From Dialister pneumosintes (lineage in GTDB: Bacteria > Bacillota > Negativicutes > Veillonellales > Dialisteraceae): a stretch of DNA of 64,000 nucleotides. Positions within the stretch are counted from its first letter, which is position 1; the number at the start of each line of letters is the position of its first letter. Shown here one piece after another: positions 10,505 to 21,010 of the stretch. The stretch is taken from contig NZ_CP017037.1 of assembly GCF_001717505.1 (NCBI RefSeq), positions 156,001 through 220,000 of the forward strand, read 5' to 3'. The notes below the pieces were generated by a model. That model saw nothing but the letters and a program-made list of their open reading frames with translations. It had not been told where the DNA came from and did not search any database. The position numbers and the translations under genes are program-made.

Positions 10505-10816
10505 TTGGCAAAACAAGAAAAAATTAGAATTCGCTTAAAGGGCTATGATCACAAGACTGTAGATCAGAGCGCAGCGAAAATTGTGGAAACCGCAGTAAGA
10601 ACCGGTTCCAGAGTCTCTGGTCCTATTCCGCTTCCAACTGAACGGAATGTGTACACAATTCTTCGTTCACCACATGTAAATAAAGATAGTCGTGAACAGT
10701 TTGAAATGCGTACTCACAAGAGATTGATTGATATCCTCGATCCTTCTAAGAAGACCGCGGATGCGCTGATGAGACTGGAACTTCCAGCAGGTGTCAGCAT
10801 TGAAATAAAAGCGTAA
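10505..10816 (+). CDS. rpsJ: 30S ribosomal protein S10
   Basis: 30S head protein, also the NusE transcription antitermination factor. 103 aa, beginning [16 protein letters not shown] with the conserved GPIPLPTE and [11 protein letters not shown]. It starts with TTG, with AGGAGG 8 bases upstream. It is the first gene of the long ribosomal operon and follows the structured leader. Confidence 0.97.
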   Translation: MAKQEKIRIRLKGYDHKTVDQSAAKIVETAVRTGSRVSGPIPLPTERNVYTILRSPHVNKDSREQFEMRTHKRLIDILDPSKKTADALMRLELPAGVSIEIKA

Positions 10817-10828
10817 GGAGGTGCGAAC

Positions 10829-11470
10829 ATGTCGAAAGCTATTTTGGGTACAAAGTTAGGAATGTCTCAGGTATTTGCAGAAAATGGAGATTTGATTCCA
10901 GTTACTGTAGTAGAAGTAAAACCTAATCTTGTCGTAGCTGTTAAAAACATTGAATCTGATGGATACAATGCAGTCCAGCTCGGTTACGGCGAAGTAAAAG
11001 AGAAACATTTAACAAAACCGGTTAAAGGTCAGTTTGAAAAGGCTGGCGTTGCTCCGGTTAAGTATCTGCGTGAATTCAGATTAGAAGAACAGCCTTCTTA
11101 TACAGTAGGCCAAACTCTGGCTGCTGATATTTTCGCAGAAGGCGAAGTTATTGACGTAATTGGAACTAGCAAGGGTAAAGGCTTTGCAGGAACTATTAAA
11201 CGTTACAATTTCCGCCGTGGACCGGAATCTCATGGGTCCAAGAATCATCGTCAGCCTGCATCTTTAGGTGCACGTATGTCTGGCGGCGGTGGTAAGGTAT
11301 TTAAAGGCAAGAAGCTCCCTGGACATATGGGCCATGCAAGAGTTACCGTGCAGCATTTGAGTGTTGTTAAGGTTGATACAACACGTAATCTTATGCTCAT
11401 TAAAGGCGGAATTCCCGGTGCAAAGGGAAGTCTTGTCATGGTACGGTCTACAGTTAAATCTGTAAAATAA
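10829..11470 (+). CDS. rplC: 50S ribosomal protein L3
   Basis: Early assembly protein near the peptidyl transferase centre. 213 aa, starting MSKAILGTKLGMSQVF. The loop GSKNHRQPASLGARMSGGG that reaches the catalytic centre is intact. The gene follows rpsJ by 12 bases with an AAGGAGG site. Confidence 0.97.
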   Translation: MSKAILGTKLGMSQVFAENGDLIPVTVVEVKPNLVVAVKNIESDGYNAVQLGYGEVKEKHLTKPVKGQFEKAGVAPVKYLREFRLEEQPSYTVGQTLAADIFAEGEVIDVIGTSKGKGFAGTIKRYNFRRGPESHGSKNHRQPASLGARMSGGGGKVFKGKKLPGHMGHARVTVQHLSVVKVDTTRNLMLIKGGIPGAKGSLVMVRSTVKSVK

Positions 11471-11510
11471 TGGTAGGCAAAAATAACCGTTCTGAAAGGG
11501 AGGAACATCA

Positions 11511-12137
11511 ATGCCGAATGTAACATTGTATAATGTAACCGGCCAGGCGGCTGGTGAAATAAAGCTGAACGACAGCGTATTTGGCGTAGAATACAATGAA
11601 GCTGTCATTCATGAGGCAGTTGTGCGTCAGATGGCTAATGAACGCCTTGGCACACATGCTACCTTAACGAGAGGTCTTGTTCGCGGTGGCGGAAAGAAAC
11701 CTTGGAGACAGAAGGGCACAGGTCGTGCAAGAGTAGGATCTATCCGTTCCCCATTGTGGGTTGGCGGTGGCACAGTATTTGGCCCGACACCAAGAAGTCA
11801 TGCTAAAGGTATGAATAGAAAGGCTCGTCAACTTGCAGTTAAATCTGCACTTTCTGAAAAGCTTCGTGCCAACGAAATTATCGTTCTTGATAAGATTGGG
11901 TTTGAAGCACCGAAGACTAAGGAAGCGATTAAGATGTTGGCAGCATTTAATGTTGAAGGTAAAGCTTTGATTATTGATGGTGATAGCGATTGCATGAATG
12001 TAATCCTTTCCGCTCGCAATATTCCTGGCGTAAAAGCGATTGCTCCAAGTGGCCTCAACATTTATGATATTGTTCATTACACAAAGCTCTTTATTACAAA
12101 GAGTGCTGTAGAAAAAATTGAGGGGGTACTCGCATAA
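11511..12137 (+). CDS. rplD: 50S ribosomal protein L4
   Basis: Binds 23S rRNA and lines the peptide exit tunnel. 208 aa; the extended tunnel loop is [16 protein letters not shown], the wild-type form at the macrolide-resistance site. In E. coli L4 represses the S10 operon through its leader; that makes it one candidate ligand for the leader at 10428-10487. The stop codon overlaps the start of rplW (TAATG). Confidence 0.97.
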   Translation: MPNVTLYNVTGQAAGEIKLNDSVFGVEYNEAVIHEAVVRQMANERLGTHATLTRGLVRGGGKKPWRQKGTGRARVGSIRSPLWVGGGTVFGPTPRSHAKGMNRKARQLAVKSALSEKLRANEIIVLDKIGFEAPKTKEAIKMLAAFNVEGKALIIDGDSDCMNVILSARNIPGVKAIAPSGLNIYDIVHYTKLFITKSAVEKIEGVLA

Positions 12138-12421
12138 TGGAATCACGTGACATCCTCATTCGTCCACTTATTACCGAAAAGACAACCGTTCTTATGGAAG
12201 AAGGTAAATATACTTTCCGTGTACCTCTCGCTGCAACCAAGATTGATATTCGCAATGCGGTTGAACAGGTATTCCACGTAAAGGTGACTGCTGTAAATAC
12301 TATGCGATATGAAGGTAAACTGAAGCGCATGGGGCGCACTCAAGGGCGTCGCAGTGATTGGAAGAAGGCAATTGTTACGCTCAAGCCGGGCGATACAATT
12401 GAATTCTTTGAAGGAGTCTAA
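12137..12421 (+). CDS. rplW: 50S ribosomal protein L23
   Basis: Exit-tunnel rim protein that docks trigger factor and SRP. 94 aa, with [13 protein letters not shown] at the start and [15 protein letters not shown] near the end. Translationally coupled to rplD by a one-base overlap. Confidence 0.96.
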   Translation: MESRDILIRPLITEKTTVLMEEGKYTFRVPLAATKIDIRNAVEQVFHVKVTAVNTMRYEGKLKRMGRTQGRRSDWKKAIVTLKPGDTIEFFEGV

Positions 12422-12433
12422 GGAGGAACATAA

Positions 12434-13261
12434 ATGGCTTATAAAACATTTAAACCGTACACTCCCGGACGTCGTCAGATGACTATTTCCACTTTTGAAG
12501 AAATCACAACAAACAAGCCAGAAAAATCCTTGCTTGCACCTCTTCATAATCATGGTGGTCGTAATGATTCCGGCAAGATGACTGTGCGTCATCAGGGTGG
12601 CGGACACAAGCGTCAGTACAGAATTATTGACTTTAAGAGAAACAAAGACAATATTCCGGCTAAAGTAGCTTCTATTGAATATGATCCAAACCGTACATGC
12701 CGTATTGCTTTACTGCATTATGCGGATGGGGAAAAGCGTTATATCTTGGCTCCTAGAGGACTTCAAGTTGGCGTTGTTGTTACTAGTGGTCCGGAATCTG
12801 ATATCAAACCAGGAAATGCTCTTCCTTTGTTGAATATTCCACTTGGTACAACTGTACATAATGTAGAATTAAAAATAGGAAAGGGCGGACAAATGGTTCG
12901 TTCTGCAGGGGCTAGTGCACAGCTCATGGCTAAAGAAGGCGACCATGCGTTGCTTCGATTGCCAAGTGGTGAACTTAGAAAAGTTCATATTCGTTGCCGT
13001 GCAACTGTTGGTGCGGTTGGTAATGAAGATCATGAAAATATTACCATTGGTAAGGCAGGCAGAAACCGTTGGCTCGGTATTCGCCCGGCAAATCGTGGTG
13101 TAGTAATGAATCCTAATGACCATCCACACGGTGGTGGTGAAGGTAAGTCTCCGGTTGGGCGTAAACGTCCAGTAACTCCGTGGGGCAAACCGGCTTACGG
13201 CGTGAAGACTCGCGATAATAAAAAGGCGTCTACAAAGCTGATTGTTAAGAGACGTAAGTAA
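12434..13261 (+). CDS. rplB: 50S ribosomal protein L2
   Basis: Required for subunit joining and peptidyl transfer. 275 aa, starting [16 protein letters not shown], with the conserved C-terminal [16 protein letters not shown] that carries the essential His. AAGGAGG lies 6-8 bases before the ATG. Confidence 0.97.
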   Translation: MAYKTFKPYTPGRRQMTISTFEEITTNKPEKSLLAPLHNHGGRNDSGKMTVRHQGGGHKRQYRIIDFKRNKDNIPAKVASIEYDPNRTCRIALLHYADGEKRYILAPRGLQVGVVVTSGPESDIKPGNALPLLNIPLGTTVHNVELKIGKGGQMVRSAGASAQLMAKEGDHALLRLPSGELRKVHIRCRATVGAVGNEDHENITIGKAGRNRWLGIRPANRGVVMNPNDHPHGGGEGKSPVGRKRPVTPWGKPAYGVKTRDNKKASTKLIVKRRK

Positions 13262-13277
13262 GTAAAGGGGGATAAAA

Positions 13278-13556
13278 GTGTCCAGATCTATTAAGAAGGG
13301 CCCGTTTGTAGCGTTCTCTCTTGTAAAAAAGATTGATGCTCTCAACGATGCTAACGAAAAGAAAATTGTAAAAACCTGGTCTCGTGCTTCAACTATCCTT
13401 CCGAGTTTTGTGGGACATACTATTGCAGTTCACGACGGAAGAAAGCATGTACCAGTATATGTGACTGAAGATATGGTTGGTCACAAGCTCGGCGAATTCG
13501 CTCCGACCCGTACATTTAAGGGCCATAATAAGAGCGATCAGGCTATGGCTAAGTAA
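13278..13556 (+). CDS. rpsS: 30S ribosomal protein S19
   Basis: 30S head protein contacting the A-site region. 92 aa, beginning SRSIKKGPF, with [17 protein letters not shown] and the C-terminal [12 protein letters not shown]. Starts with GTG after an AAAGGGGG ribosome binding site. Confidence 0.96.
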   Translation: MSRSIKKGPFVAFSLVKKIDALNDANEKKIVKTWSRASTILPSFVGHTIAVHDGRKHVPVYVTEDMVGHKLGEFAPTRTFKGHNKSDQAMAK

Positions 13557-13571
13557 CGAGGAGGAAATAGA

Positions 13572-13907
13572 ATGGAAGTTCAGGCAATAACTAGAAATAT
13601 CCGCATTTCGCCTCGCAAGGTACGTATTGTAGTTAATTTGATTAGAGGAAAAAACGTAGGAGAAGCATTGGCAATCCTTCGTAATACACCGAAAGCTGCT
13701 TCTAAAGTTATTGAAAAGACTCTTAGAAGTGCTATGGCGAATGCCGAAAACAATAATAATATGAATATTGATAATCTGTATGTTTCAACTACTTTTGTAG
13801 ATGCAGGCCCAATTATGAAGCGCATACATCCACGTTCTCGTGGACAGGCTTTCGGGATCATGAAACGTACCAGTACACTTACTGTAAAAGTTTCTGAAAG
13901 AAACTAA
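13572..13907 (+). CDS. rplV: 50S ribosomal protein L22
   Basis: Exit-tunnel protein contacting all 23S rRNA domains. 111 aa. The tunnel hairpin region [20 protein letters not shown] is intact, without the insertions or deletions found in macrolide-resistant strains. Confidence 0.96.
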   Translation: MEVQAITRNIRISPRKVRIVVNLIRGKNVGEALAILRNTPKAASKVIEKTLRSAMANAENNNNMNIDNLYVSTTFVDAGPIMKRIHPRSRGQAFGIMKRTSTLTVKVSERN

Positions 13908-13925
13908 TAAAAGGAGGGACACGTT

Positions 13926-14693
13926 TTGGGTCAGAAAGTAAATCCGCACGGAATGCGCGTAGGCGTAACCTGTGATTGGGATTCAAAGTGGTTTGCAGAA
14001 AAAGATTTTGCTGCAAAGCTAATTGAAGACACAAAGATTCGTCAGTTTTTGAAGAAACATCTCTTCATTGCTGGTATCTCCAAGATTGGTATTAAACGCG
14101 CAGGAAATCGTATTAAGCTGTCCATCTTTACAGCTAAACCAGGAATGGTTATTGGTCGTGGTGGTGCAGGTATTGAAGATATCAAGAAAGCTCTTAAACC
14201 AATTACTACTAGCGAAGTTGATGTTGATATCGTAGAAATTAAATCTATGGATATGAGTGCAATTCTTGTTGCTGAAAATATTGCTTCTCAGCTTGAAAAA
14301 CGTATTAGCTTCCGCCGTGCTGTAAAACAAGCGGTGGGAAGAACTATGCGTGCAGGAGCAAAGGGAATTAAGGTTGCAGTTAGCGGTCGTCTTGGCGGAG
14401 CTGAAATTGCACGTAGCGAAAGCTATCGTGAAGGTTCCATTCCTTTACAGACACTTCGTGCTAACATTGACTATGGTGTAACAACCGCTCATACAACTTT
14501 TGGCGCTATCGGCGTTAGAGTTTGGATTTATAAGGGTGAACTTGCTCCGGGAGAAATGGTTCCGGAAAATGAAAATACTCGCGATAGTAAATCTCGTGGC
14601 AATAACCAACGTGATAACAATAATCGACGTGGTGGCCGTAGAGGTGAGCGCAGAGAACGTAAGCCGAGAAATCAGGAAAGGAGTGACTCCTAA
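13926..14693 (+). CDS. rpsC: 30S ribosomal protein S3 with a basic C-terminal tail
   Basis: mRNA-entry-channel protein with helicase activity. It has an N-terminal part, a KH domain with [10 protein letters not shown], and an S3 C-terminal domain ending at VWIYKGE. At 255 aa it is longer than the typical 210-230 because of a low-complexity tail after about residue 216, rich in Asn, Arg, Asp and Gly. The start is TTG, preceded by AAAGGAGGG. Its stop overlaps the rplP start (TAATG). Confidence 0.96.
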   Translation: MGQKVNPHGMRVGVTCDWDSKWFAEKDFAAKLIEDTKIRQFLKKHLFIAGISKIGIKRAGNRIKLSIFTAKPGMVIGRGGAGIEDIKKALKPITTSEVDVDIVEIKSMDMSAILVAENIASQLEKRISFRRAVKQAVGRTMRAGAKGIKVAVSGRLGGAEIARSESYREGSIPLQTLRANIDYGVTTAHTTFGAIGVRVWIYKGELAPGEMVPENENTRDSKSRGNNQRDNNNRRGGRRGERRERKPRNQERSDS

Positions 14694-15118
14694 TGTTAAT
14701 TCCGAAACGTACAAAGTTCCGTAAACAGTTCCGTGGACGCATGAAAGGTAGAGCTCAAAAGGGCAATACTGTGACTTACGGTGAATACGGTTTGGTTGCG
14801 TTGGAACCGGCATGGATTACTAACCGCCAGATTGAAGCAGCTCGTATTGCAATGACTCGCTCCACTAAGCGTGGTGGCAAAGTTTGGATAAAAATATTCC
14901 CAGACAAGCCGGTTACATCTAAACCGATTGGCACTCGTCAGGGTAATGGTAAGGGTTCTGTAGAATATTGGGTAGCAGTTACAAAACCGGGCCGCGTAAT
15001 GTTCGAAATGGGAGGAGTCCCTGTCGAAGTAGCGAAAGAAGCTATGCGTTTGGCTGGTCACAAGCTGCCGATTAAGACCAAGTTTGTAATTAAAGGTCAA
15101 GAAGTGGTAGGTGAATAA
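14693..15118 (+). CDS. rplP: 50S ribosomal protein L16
   Basis: Positions tRNA in the A and P sites. 141 aa, starting [19 protein letters not shown], with the central [21 protein letters not shown] typical of L16. Coupled to rpsC by a one-base overlap. Confidence 0.97.
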   Translation: MLIPKRTKFRKQFRGRMKGRAQKGNTVTYGEYGLVALEPAWITNRQIEAARIAMTRSTKRGGKVWIKIFPDKPVTSKPIGTRQGNGKGSVEYWVAVTKPGRVMFEMGGVPVEVAKEAMRLAGHKLPIKTKFVIKGQEVVGE

Positions 15119-15119
15119 A

Positions 15120-15326
15120 ATGAAGGTGAATGAAATTCGTAACCTCTCCACTGCCGAATTGAATGAAAAGATCGTCAGCTTAAGGGAAGAACTGTTTAAC
15201 CTCCGTTTTCAACTCGCTACAGGTCAGCTTGAAAATCCGATGCGTATTCGTGAAGTAAGAAAAACAATCGCTCGTATCAAGACTGTACAGCGTGAAGAAG
15301 AATTGAAGGCTGTCCACAAGGCATGA
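15120..15326 (+). CDS. rpmC: 50S ribosomal protein L29
   Basis: Small exit-tunnel protein near L23. The ATG at 15120 ([10 protein letters not shown]) is the family start, giving 68 aa; the GTG at 15111 lies inside rplP. AGGTG 6 bases upstream overlaps the 3' end of rplP. The core [17 protein letters not shown] is diagnostic. Confidence 0.95.
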   Translation: MKVNEIRNLSTAELNEKIVSLREELFNLRFQLATGQLENPMRIREVRKTIARIKTVQREEELKAVHKA

Positions 15327-15352
15327 CAGTAAATCCAAAGGAGGATCTAACC

Positions 15353-15613
15353 GTGGCAGAAGAAAGAAGAATGCGCAAAGTGCGCCAGGGAATCGTTGTA
15401 AGTGACAAGATGGACAAAACTGTTGTTGTTGCTATTGAACGCAAGGTTCCACATAAGCTTTATAAAAAATCTATTAATACTACAAGTAAGTTTAAAGCGC
15501 ATGACGAAAACAACGAATGCCGTATCGGCGATACCGTACGCATCGTAGAAACACGCCCGCTGTCTCGCGATAAGCGTTGGCGCGTCGAAAAAATCGTTGC
15601 CCGTCAGAATTAA
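15353..15613 (+). CDS. rpsQ: 30S ribosomal protein S17
   Basis: Primary 16S rRNA binding protein. The GTG at 15353 is chosen because AAGGAGG lies 7-8 bases upstream and the resulting 86 aa fits the family. An upstream ATG at 15323 would encode the ribosome binding site itself. Core motifs are [15 protein letters not shown] and [15 protein letters not shown]. Confidence 0.94.
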   Translation: MAEERRMRKVRQGIVVSDKMDKTVVVAIERKVPHKLYKKSINTTSKFKAHDENNECRIGDTVRIVETRPLSRDKRWRVEKIVARQN

Positions 15614-15638
15614 TAAGTAATATAGGAGGATTGGCACG

Positions 15639-16007
15639 ATGATTCAGCAGGAAAGCAGACTCAACGTTGCAGACAATAGTGGAGCAAAAAATGTCCTTGT
15701 AATCAAGGTTTTAGGTGGCTCCTTCCGTAAGAGCGGAAATATTGGCGATACCGTTGTTGTTACCGTCAAAGATGCAGCGCCTGGTGGCGTTGTTAAGAAG
15801 GGTCAGGTATGCAAGGCAGTCATCGTTCGTACAGTGAGTGGAATGAACCGTCCGGATGGCTCTCATATTCGTTTTGATGAAAACGCTGTTGTTCTGATTA
15901 AGGATGACAAGAGTCCTATCGGCACTCGTATTTTCGGACCAGTAGCAAGAGAACTTCGTGATAGAGATTACATGAAGATCATTTCTCTGGCACCGGAAGT
16001 GCTCTAA
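15639..16007 (+). CDS. rplN: 50S ribosomal protein L14
   Basis: Subunit-interface protein and docking site of ribosome silencing factor. 122 aa, starting [17 protein letters not shown], with the conserved [10 protein letters not shown] close to the end. Confidence 0.97.
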   Translation: MIQQESRLNVADNSGAKNVLVIKVLGGSFRKSGNIGDTVVVTVKDAAPGGVVKKGQVCKAVIVRTVSGMNRPDGSHIRFDENAVVLIKDDKSPIGTRIFGPVARELRDRDYMKIISLAPEVL

Positions 16008-16023
16008 TTTTTGGAGGTACACG

Positions 16024-16356
16024 ATGAGTCAGAAATTACATGTAAAAACTGGAGATACTGTGGTAGTTATTTCTGGTAAAGATAAAGGCAAGCAGGGAGT
16101 AATCAAGGCTTGCGAACCAAAAAAGAGTCGCGTAGTCGTTGAAGGCGTTAATGTTGTTAAAAGACATACTAAGCCAAGCCAGGCTAACCCACAAGGCGGC
16201 ATTATTGAAAAGGAAGCTCCAATTCATGTATCTAAAGTTATGATTTTGGATCCGGAAAGCAAGAAGCCGACTCGTATTAAGATGGTAAAACAGGCCGATG
16301 GCTCTTTTGTTAGAGCTGCTGTTAAGAGTGGCGCTGTTTTAGATAAAGTTAAATAA
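16024..16356 (+). CDS. rplX: 50S ribosomal protein L24
   Basis: Assembly initiator of the large subunit. 110 aa with an N-terminal KOW motif ([18 protein letters not shown]), then [20 protein letters not shown], both family hallmarks. Confidence 0.96.
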   Translation: MSQKLHVKTGDTVVVISGKDKGKQGVIKACEPKKSRVVVEGVNVVKRHTKPSQANPQGGIIEKEAPIHVSKVMILDPESKKPTRIKMVKQADGSFVRAAVKSGAVLDKVK

Positions 16357-16375
16357 GCGGGAAGGAGGATAAAAA

Positions 16376-16915
16376 GTGTCCAGATTACACGATTTGTATA
16401 ATAAGCAGATCAGAAGTGAACTGCAGGAAAAATTTGCATATAATAATGTAATGGAAATTCCGAAGTTGGAAAAGATTGTTATTAACATCGGCGTAGGCGA
16501 AGCAACTGAAAATGCGAAGACTGTTGATGCAGCAGCATCTGACTTGGAAGCTATTGCTGGGCAGAAGCCTATTATTTGTAAGGCTAAGAAGTCTTTGGCA
16601 TCCTGGAAGATTCGTGAAGGTATGCCGCTAGGCTGCAAGGTCACTCTCAGAGGAGAAAGAATGTACGAATTCCTTGATCGTCTGATTAATATCGCACTTC
16701 CCCGCGTCCGCGACTTCCGTGGTATTAGCTCTACAAGCTTTGATGGCAGAGGTAATTATGCTTTTGGTGTTAAAGAACAGCTGCTTTTCCCGGAAATTGA
16801 TTTTGAAAAAATTGATAGAGTACGCGGAATGGATATCATTGTAGTGACTACGGCTAAGACCGACGAAGAAGCAAGAGAACTCTTGACTAAGTTTGGTATG
16901 CCGTTCAAAAAATAA
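16376..16915 (+). CDS. rplE: 50S ribosomal protein L5
   Basis: Binds 5S rRNA and contacts P-site tRNA. 179 aa; motifs [24 protein letters not shown] and [19 protein letters not shown]. Starts with GTG after GGAAGGAGG. Confidence 0.97.
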   Translation: MSRLHDLYNKQIRSELQEKFAYNNVMEIPKLEKIVINIGVGEATENAKTVDAAASDLEAIAGQKPIICKAKKSLASWKIREGMPLGCKVTLRGERMYEFLDRLINIALPRVRDFRGISSTSFDGRGNYAFGVKEQLLFPEIDFEKIDRVRGMDIIVVTTAKTDEEARELLTKFGMPFKK

Positions 16916-16926
16916 CAGGAGGAACT

Positions 16927-17196
16927 ATGGCAAAGAAGTCTATGTTGGAACGTGAGAAAAAGAGAGAACTCGCGGTTCAGAAATACGCAGCTAAGCGTAA
17001 GGCCCTTAAAGAAGCCGGCGATTATGAAGCTCTTAGCAAGCTTCCTCGCAATGCATCCCCGACACGTCTTCATAACCGTTGTAAGTTGACAGGTCGTCCA
17101 CATGGTTATTTACGCAAGTTCGGTGTTTGCCGAAATCAGTTCCGTGAACTGGCTTACCGCGGAGAGATTCCGGGCGTAAGAAAAGCCAGCTGGTAA
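16927..17196 (+). CDS. rpsN: 30S ribosomal protein S14, long zinc-free type
   Basis: 30S head protein. This is the 89-aa form without the CxxC zinc motifs of the short 61-aa form often found at this spot in Gram-positives. Starts [14 protein letters not shown] and ends [12 protein letters not shown]. The long form here is zinc-independent, so this copy is a housekeeping gene rather than a zinc-starvation backup. Confidence 0.95.
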   Translation: MAKKSMLEREKKRELAVQKYAAKRKALKEAGDYEALSKLPRNASPTRLHNRCKLTGRPHGYLRKFGVCRNQFRELAYRGEIPGVRKASW

Positions 17197-17220
17197 TTTA
17201 GGTTTTAGGAGGATATATAA

Positions 17221-17619
17221 ATGATCACAACCGATCCGATTGCGGATATGCTCACACGTATTCGTAATGCGAACGATGCATATCATGCTAAAGTAGATAT
17301 GCCCGCTTCTAGAATTAAAGCCGCTGTGCTGGAAATCTTGAAGAGTGAAGGTTTTATTAAAGACGTAGAAAAGGTTGAAGAAGATAATCATCAACTTTTA
17401 CGTGTTACTTTAAAGTATGGTGCTAACCGTGAAAAGGTTATTAAAGGACTTAAGAGAATCTCTAAACCGGGATTAAGAGCTTACGCAGGTAAGGAAGAAC
17501 TCCCGAAGGTTCTTGGTGGTCTTGGAATCGCTGTTATTTCCACATCTAAAGGGATTATGACAGACAAGGCTGCTCGTAAAGCAGGTCTTGGTGGCGAAGT
17601 TCTCGCTTATGTCTGGTAA
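17221..17619 (+). CDS. rpsH: 30S ribosomal protein S8
   Basis: Central-domain assembly protein; in E. coli it represses the spc operon. 132 aa, starting [15 protein letters not shown] and ending [20 protein letters not shown] followed by [15 protein letters not shown] lies 8 bases upstream. Confidence 0.97.
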   Translation: MITTDPIADMLTRIRNANDAYHAKVDMPASRIKAAVLEILKSEGFIKDVEKVEEDNHQLLRVTLKYGANREKVIKGLKRISKPGLRAYAGKEELPKVLGGLGIAVISTSKGIMTDKAARKAGLGGEVLAYVW

Positions 17620-17637
17620 GCAATTGGAGGTTATAAT

Positions 17638-18177
17638 ATGTCAAGAATAGGCAATAAACCGATTGCGGTACCGGCAGGCGTTGAAGTGAAAATTGATGGC
17701 CACTTGGTAACCGTAAAGGGTCCAAAGGGTACACTTACTCGTGAATTCCATAAAGATATAAATATTGCTATGGAAAATAATGAACTTGTAATTACCCGTC
17801 CAAATGATAGTAATAAGATTCGTGCACTTCATGGTTTGACACGTGCACTGCTTAATAATATGGTGGTTGGTGTACATACCGGGTTTGAAAAGAAGCTTGA
17901 AATCAATGGTGTTGGTTATAATGCTAAGATGCAGGGACAAAACTTGCACTTATCACTTGGTTTCTCTCATCCGGTAGTTGTTACTCCACCGGAAGGTGTT
18001 ACTATTGCGACACCATCTACTATTGAAATTATTGTATCCGGTGTAGATAAACAAAAGGTTGGTCAGACTGCGGCTGAAATTCGTGGCTGGCGTGAACCAG
18101 AACCATATAAGGGCAAGGGTATTCGTTATTCCGGGGAACATGTCCGCCGTAAGGCAGGCAAGACCGGCGCAAAGTAA
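17638..18177 (+). CDS. rplF: 50S ribosomal protein L6
   Basis: Large-subunit protein near the factor-binding site. 179 aa, starting [16 protein letters not shown], and ending with the conserved [21 protein letters not shown]. Confidence 0.97.
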   Translation: MSRIGNKPIAVPAGVEVKIDGHLVTVKGPKGTLTREFHKDINIAMENNELVITRPNDSNKIRALHGLTRALLNNMVVGVHTGFEKKLEINGVGYNAKMQGQNLHLSLGFSHPVVVTPPEGVTIATPSTIEIIVSGVDKQKVGQTAAEIRGWREPEPYKGKGIRYSGEHVRRKAGKTGAK

Positions 18178-18196
18178 GACAGGAGGCCAATCGTAA

Positions 18197-18562
18197 ATGC
18201 GTAAAAATGAAAGAAGAAGCGCAGTGGTTCGTCGCCATCTGCGTCTTCGTAAGAACATCTCCGGTACTGCACAGCGTCCGCGTCTCAATGTTTTCCGCAG
18301 CTTAAGTAATATTTACGCTCAGATTATTGATGACGAAGCTAAGGTTACGCTTGTATCTGCAAGTACTTTGGATAAAGAAATTAAAGGCACATTCCCGAAT
18401 GGTGGTAATGTAGCAGCTGCTGCAGAAGTAGGTAAAGTTGTTGCTAAGAGAGCACTTGAAAAGGGAATTGATACCGTCGTATTCGACCGCGGCGGCCATA
18501 TTTATCACGGCAGAGTTAAAGCACTTGCTGAAGGTGCTCGTGAAGCCGGCCTGAAATTTTAA
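18197..18562 (+). CDS. rplR: 50S ribosomal protein L18
   Basis: 5S rRNA binding protein of the central protuberance. 121 aa with [18 protein letters not shown] and the C-terminal [19 protein letters not shown], both typical. Confidence 0.96.
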   Translation: MRKNERRSAVVRRHLRLRKNISGTAQRPRLNVFRSLSNIYAQIIDDEAKVTLVSASTLDKEIKGTFPNGGNVAAAAEVGKVVAKRALEKGIDTVVFDRGGHIYHGRVKALAEGAREAGLKF

Positions 18563-18580
18563 GGTAAAGGAGATAAGCAA

Positions 18581-19081
18581 ATGGCAAGATTTGAAAAACA
18601 GGAATCCGATTTGCAAGAAAACGTTGTTTTCATCAATAGGGTTGCTAAAACTGTTAAGGGCGGTCGTCGCGCATCCTTTGCTGCTGTCGTCGTTGTAGGC
18701 GACGGAAAGGGTAGAGTTGGAGCTGGAATCGGCAAGTCTGCTGAAGTTCCGGATGCTATCCGTAAGGGCGTTGAAGACGCTAAGAAAAATATGATTACTG
18801 TTTCTATTAAAAATGGAACAATTCCGCACTCCATTACTGGTGAATATGGTGCAGGTCGTGTATTCATGAAGCCAGCTGCTGAAGGTTGCGGTGTTATTGC
18901 TGGCGGTCCAATTCGTTCTGTACTTGCACTTGCAGGCATTCGTGATATTTTAACTAAGTCTTTGGGTTCTAGCAATCCAATCAATATGGTTAGAGCTACT
19001 TTAGACGGTCTTGCTAGACTTGAAAATGTAGAACACGTTGCAGCACTTCGTGGCAAGTCTGTTGATGAAATTTATAATTAA
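18581..19081 (+). CDS. rpsE: 30S ribosomal protein S5
   Basis: Decoding-fidelity protein at the mRNA entry site. 166 aa; an N-terminal dsRNA-binding-like fold ([18 protein letters not shown]) and a C-terminal half with [27 protein letters not shown] precedes the ATG. Confidence 0.97.
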   Translation: MARFEKQESDLQENVVFINRVAKTVKGGRRASFAAVVVVGDGKGRVGAGIGKSAEVPDAIRKGVEDAKKNMITVSIKNGTIPHSITGEYGAGRVFMKPAAEGCGVIAGGPIRSVLALAGIRDILTKSLGSSNPINMVRATLDGLARLENVEHVAALRGKSVDEIYN

Positions 19082-19094
19082 TAGGAGACTGATC

Positions 19095-19274
19095 ATGAGT
19101 AAGGTTACAATTACATTGAAAAAGAGTGTGATCGGCTCCAAACCTGATCAGGTTGCTACTGTAAAGGCTCTTGGACTCAAGAAGACAAACTCTTCTGTTG
19201 AACAGGAACTGACACCCCAGATTAAAGGTATGCTTCATAAAGTACGCCATCTGGTAGAAGTTAAAGAAAACTAA
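19095..19274 (+). CDS. rpmD: 50S ribosomal protein L30
   Basis: Small (59 aa) large-subunit protein. The ATG at 19095 with TAGGAGA upstream gives the family start [11 protein letters not shown]; an upstream in-frame ATG at 19038 lies inside rpsE and is rejected. Central motif [14 protein letters not shown]. Confidence 0.95.
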   Translation: MSKVTITLKKSVIGSKPDQVATVKALGLKKTNSSVEQELTPQIKGMLHKVRHLVEVKEN

Positions 19275-19293
19275 TACAAGGAGGTGCTACATT

Positions 19294-19734
19294 ATGAAAC
19301 TGCATGAACTTAAACCGGCAGAAGGCTCTAGAAGACCTAGACGCCGTGTAGGCCGTGGTATCGGTTCTGGGATGGGTAAGACAGCAACTCGCGGTACTAA
19401 AGGTCAGTGGTCTAGAACCGGTGGCGGCACACGCCCGGGGTTTGAAGGTGGTCAGATGCCACTGTATCGCAGACTTCCAAAACGCGGATTCAAAAATATT
19501 TTTGCTAAGAAATATGCAGAAGTTAATGTTGAACAGCTTAATTGCTTTGATAATGGTGCAGTAGTTGATCCTGCAGCATTGATTGAAGCGGGCATTCTTA
19601 AGAATGTTTTAGAAGGTGTTCGCGTACTTGGAAATGGTGAATTGACAAAGTCTTTGACGGTTGTCGCTCAAGGATTTACCAAGTCTGCACAGCAGAAAAT
19701 CGAAGCAGCAGGTGGAAAAGCTGAGGTGATCTAA
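19294..19734 (+). CDS. rplO: 50S ribosomal protein L15
   Basis: Late-assembly large-subunit protein. 146 aa, starting [14 protein letters not shown], with the Gly-rich [18 protein letters not shown] and [13 protein letters not shown]. It ends two bases before secY. Confidence 0.97.
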   Translation: MKLHELKPAEGSRRPRRRVGRGIGSGMGKTATRGTKGQWSRTGGGTRPGFEGGQMPLYRRLPKRGFKNIFAKKYAEVNVEQLNCFDNGAVVDPAALIEAGILKNVLEGVRVLGNGELTKSLTVVAQGFTKSAQQKIEAAGGKAEVI

Positions 19735-19735
19735 A

Positions 19736-20998
19736 ATGGGGAATTTTTTTGCAAATCTTTTTGCTAATAAAGAACTCAAAGATCGCATTGTTTACACCTT
19801 TATAATGTTTATTATCTTCCGGTTAGGGGTTCATATCCCTGTACCGGGGGTAAATGCTTCGGTAATTGAAAGTATATTTACATCAGGAAACCTATTTGGG
19901 TTTCTTGACTTATTCTCAGGTGGCGCATTAAGTAAATTTTCTATATTTGCGATGAGTATTACCCCATACATTAATGCACAAATTATTATGCAAATGCTTG
20001 TGGCGGTAATTCCCGCACTTGAAGAATTGCGTAAAGATGGTCAGGAAGGCTTTAAGAAAATACAAAAGATTACTCGTTATGGAACTATTTTTCTTGGATT
20101 TGTCCAAGCATTTGGTATTTCATATGGTCTTCGTGCAAACAATGCACTGGTAGATAATAGCTGGTTGTTTTTATTTGTTGTTTGTATTGTTCTTACTGCT
20201 GGAACTTGCTTATTAATGTGGATTGGTGAAAGAATCACTGAACATGGTATTGGCAATGGAATCTCACTGATTATTTTTTGCGGTATAGTTGCTCGCTTTC
20301 CTGAAGCGATGCAAACCATTGTTGAATATCTGCAAGTAGGAACAATTACTCCACTGCAAGCTTTGTTGTTTGGATTAATTGCATTGGCTATGATTGCTGT
20401 TGTTATTGAAGTTAATGAAGGGCAGCGTCGTATTCCGGTTCAATATGCGAAGAGAGTAATTGGACGTAAAATGTATGGCGGACATAATACCTTTTTACCT
20501 TTAAAGGTTAATCAGGCAGGTGTTATTCCTATTATTTTCGCCTCATCTATTTTGATGCTTCCGGTTACATTAGCACAATTTATCCATGTGGAATGGGTTC
20601 AAAATGTAGCTAAATTCTTTAGTTGGGGAACATGGGCAAATACCGTACTATATGCAATATTGATTGTAATGTTTACCTATTTTTATACAGCAATTACGGT
20701 AAATGTTAAAGATTTGTCAGATAATATGAAAAAGTATGGTGGATTTATTCCGGGAATTAGACCGGGTGAACCGACTATGCGGTATGTAGATAAAGTATTA
20801 ACAAGAATTACCTTTACAGGTTCTATTTTTCTGGCATTCATAGCGATACTTCCTAATTTTATTGGGAATATTACAAATATCCAAGGCGTATACTTTGGGG
20901 GAACGGCGTTACTCATCATTGTAGGCGTTGCATTGGATACAATGCGTCAGGCACAGTCTCTGATGGTGACACGTAACTATCAAGGCTTTATTAAATAA
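19736..20998 (+). CDS. secY: Protein translocase subunit SecY
   Basis: Channel-forming subunit of the Sec translocon in the inner membrane. 420 aa with ten predicted membrane segments. Hallmarks are FRLGVHIPVPGV in the first segment, the plug region after GNLFGFLDLFSGGAL, and the cytosolic loops QRRIPVQYAKR and GFIPGIRPGEPT that contact the ribosome and SecA. Lies immediately after rplO, as in most bacteria. Confidence 0.98.
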   Translation: MGNFFANLFANKELKDRIVYTFIMFIIFRLGVHIPVPGVNASVIESIFTSGNLFGFLDLFSGGALSKFSIFAMSITPYINAQIIMQMLVAVIPALEELRKDGQEGFKKIQKITRYGTIFLGFVQAFGISYGLRANNALVDNSWLFLFVVCIVLTAGTCLLMWIGERITEHGIGNGISLIIFCGIVARFPEAMQTIVEYLQVGTITPLQALLFGLIALAMIAVVIEVNEGQRRIPVQYAKRVIGRKMYGGHNTFLPLKVNQAGVIPIIFASSILMLPVTLAQFIHVEWVQNVAKFFSWGTWANTVLYAILIVMFTYFYTAITVNVKDLSDNMKKYGGFIPGIRPGEPTMRYVDKVLTRITFTGSIFLAFIAILPNFIGNITNIQGVYFGGTALLIIVGVALDTMRQAQSLMVTRNYQGFIK

Positions 20999-21010
20999 GG
21001 AGTTGGGATT

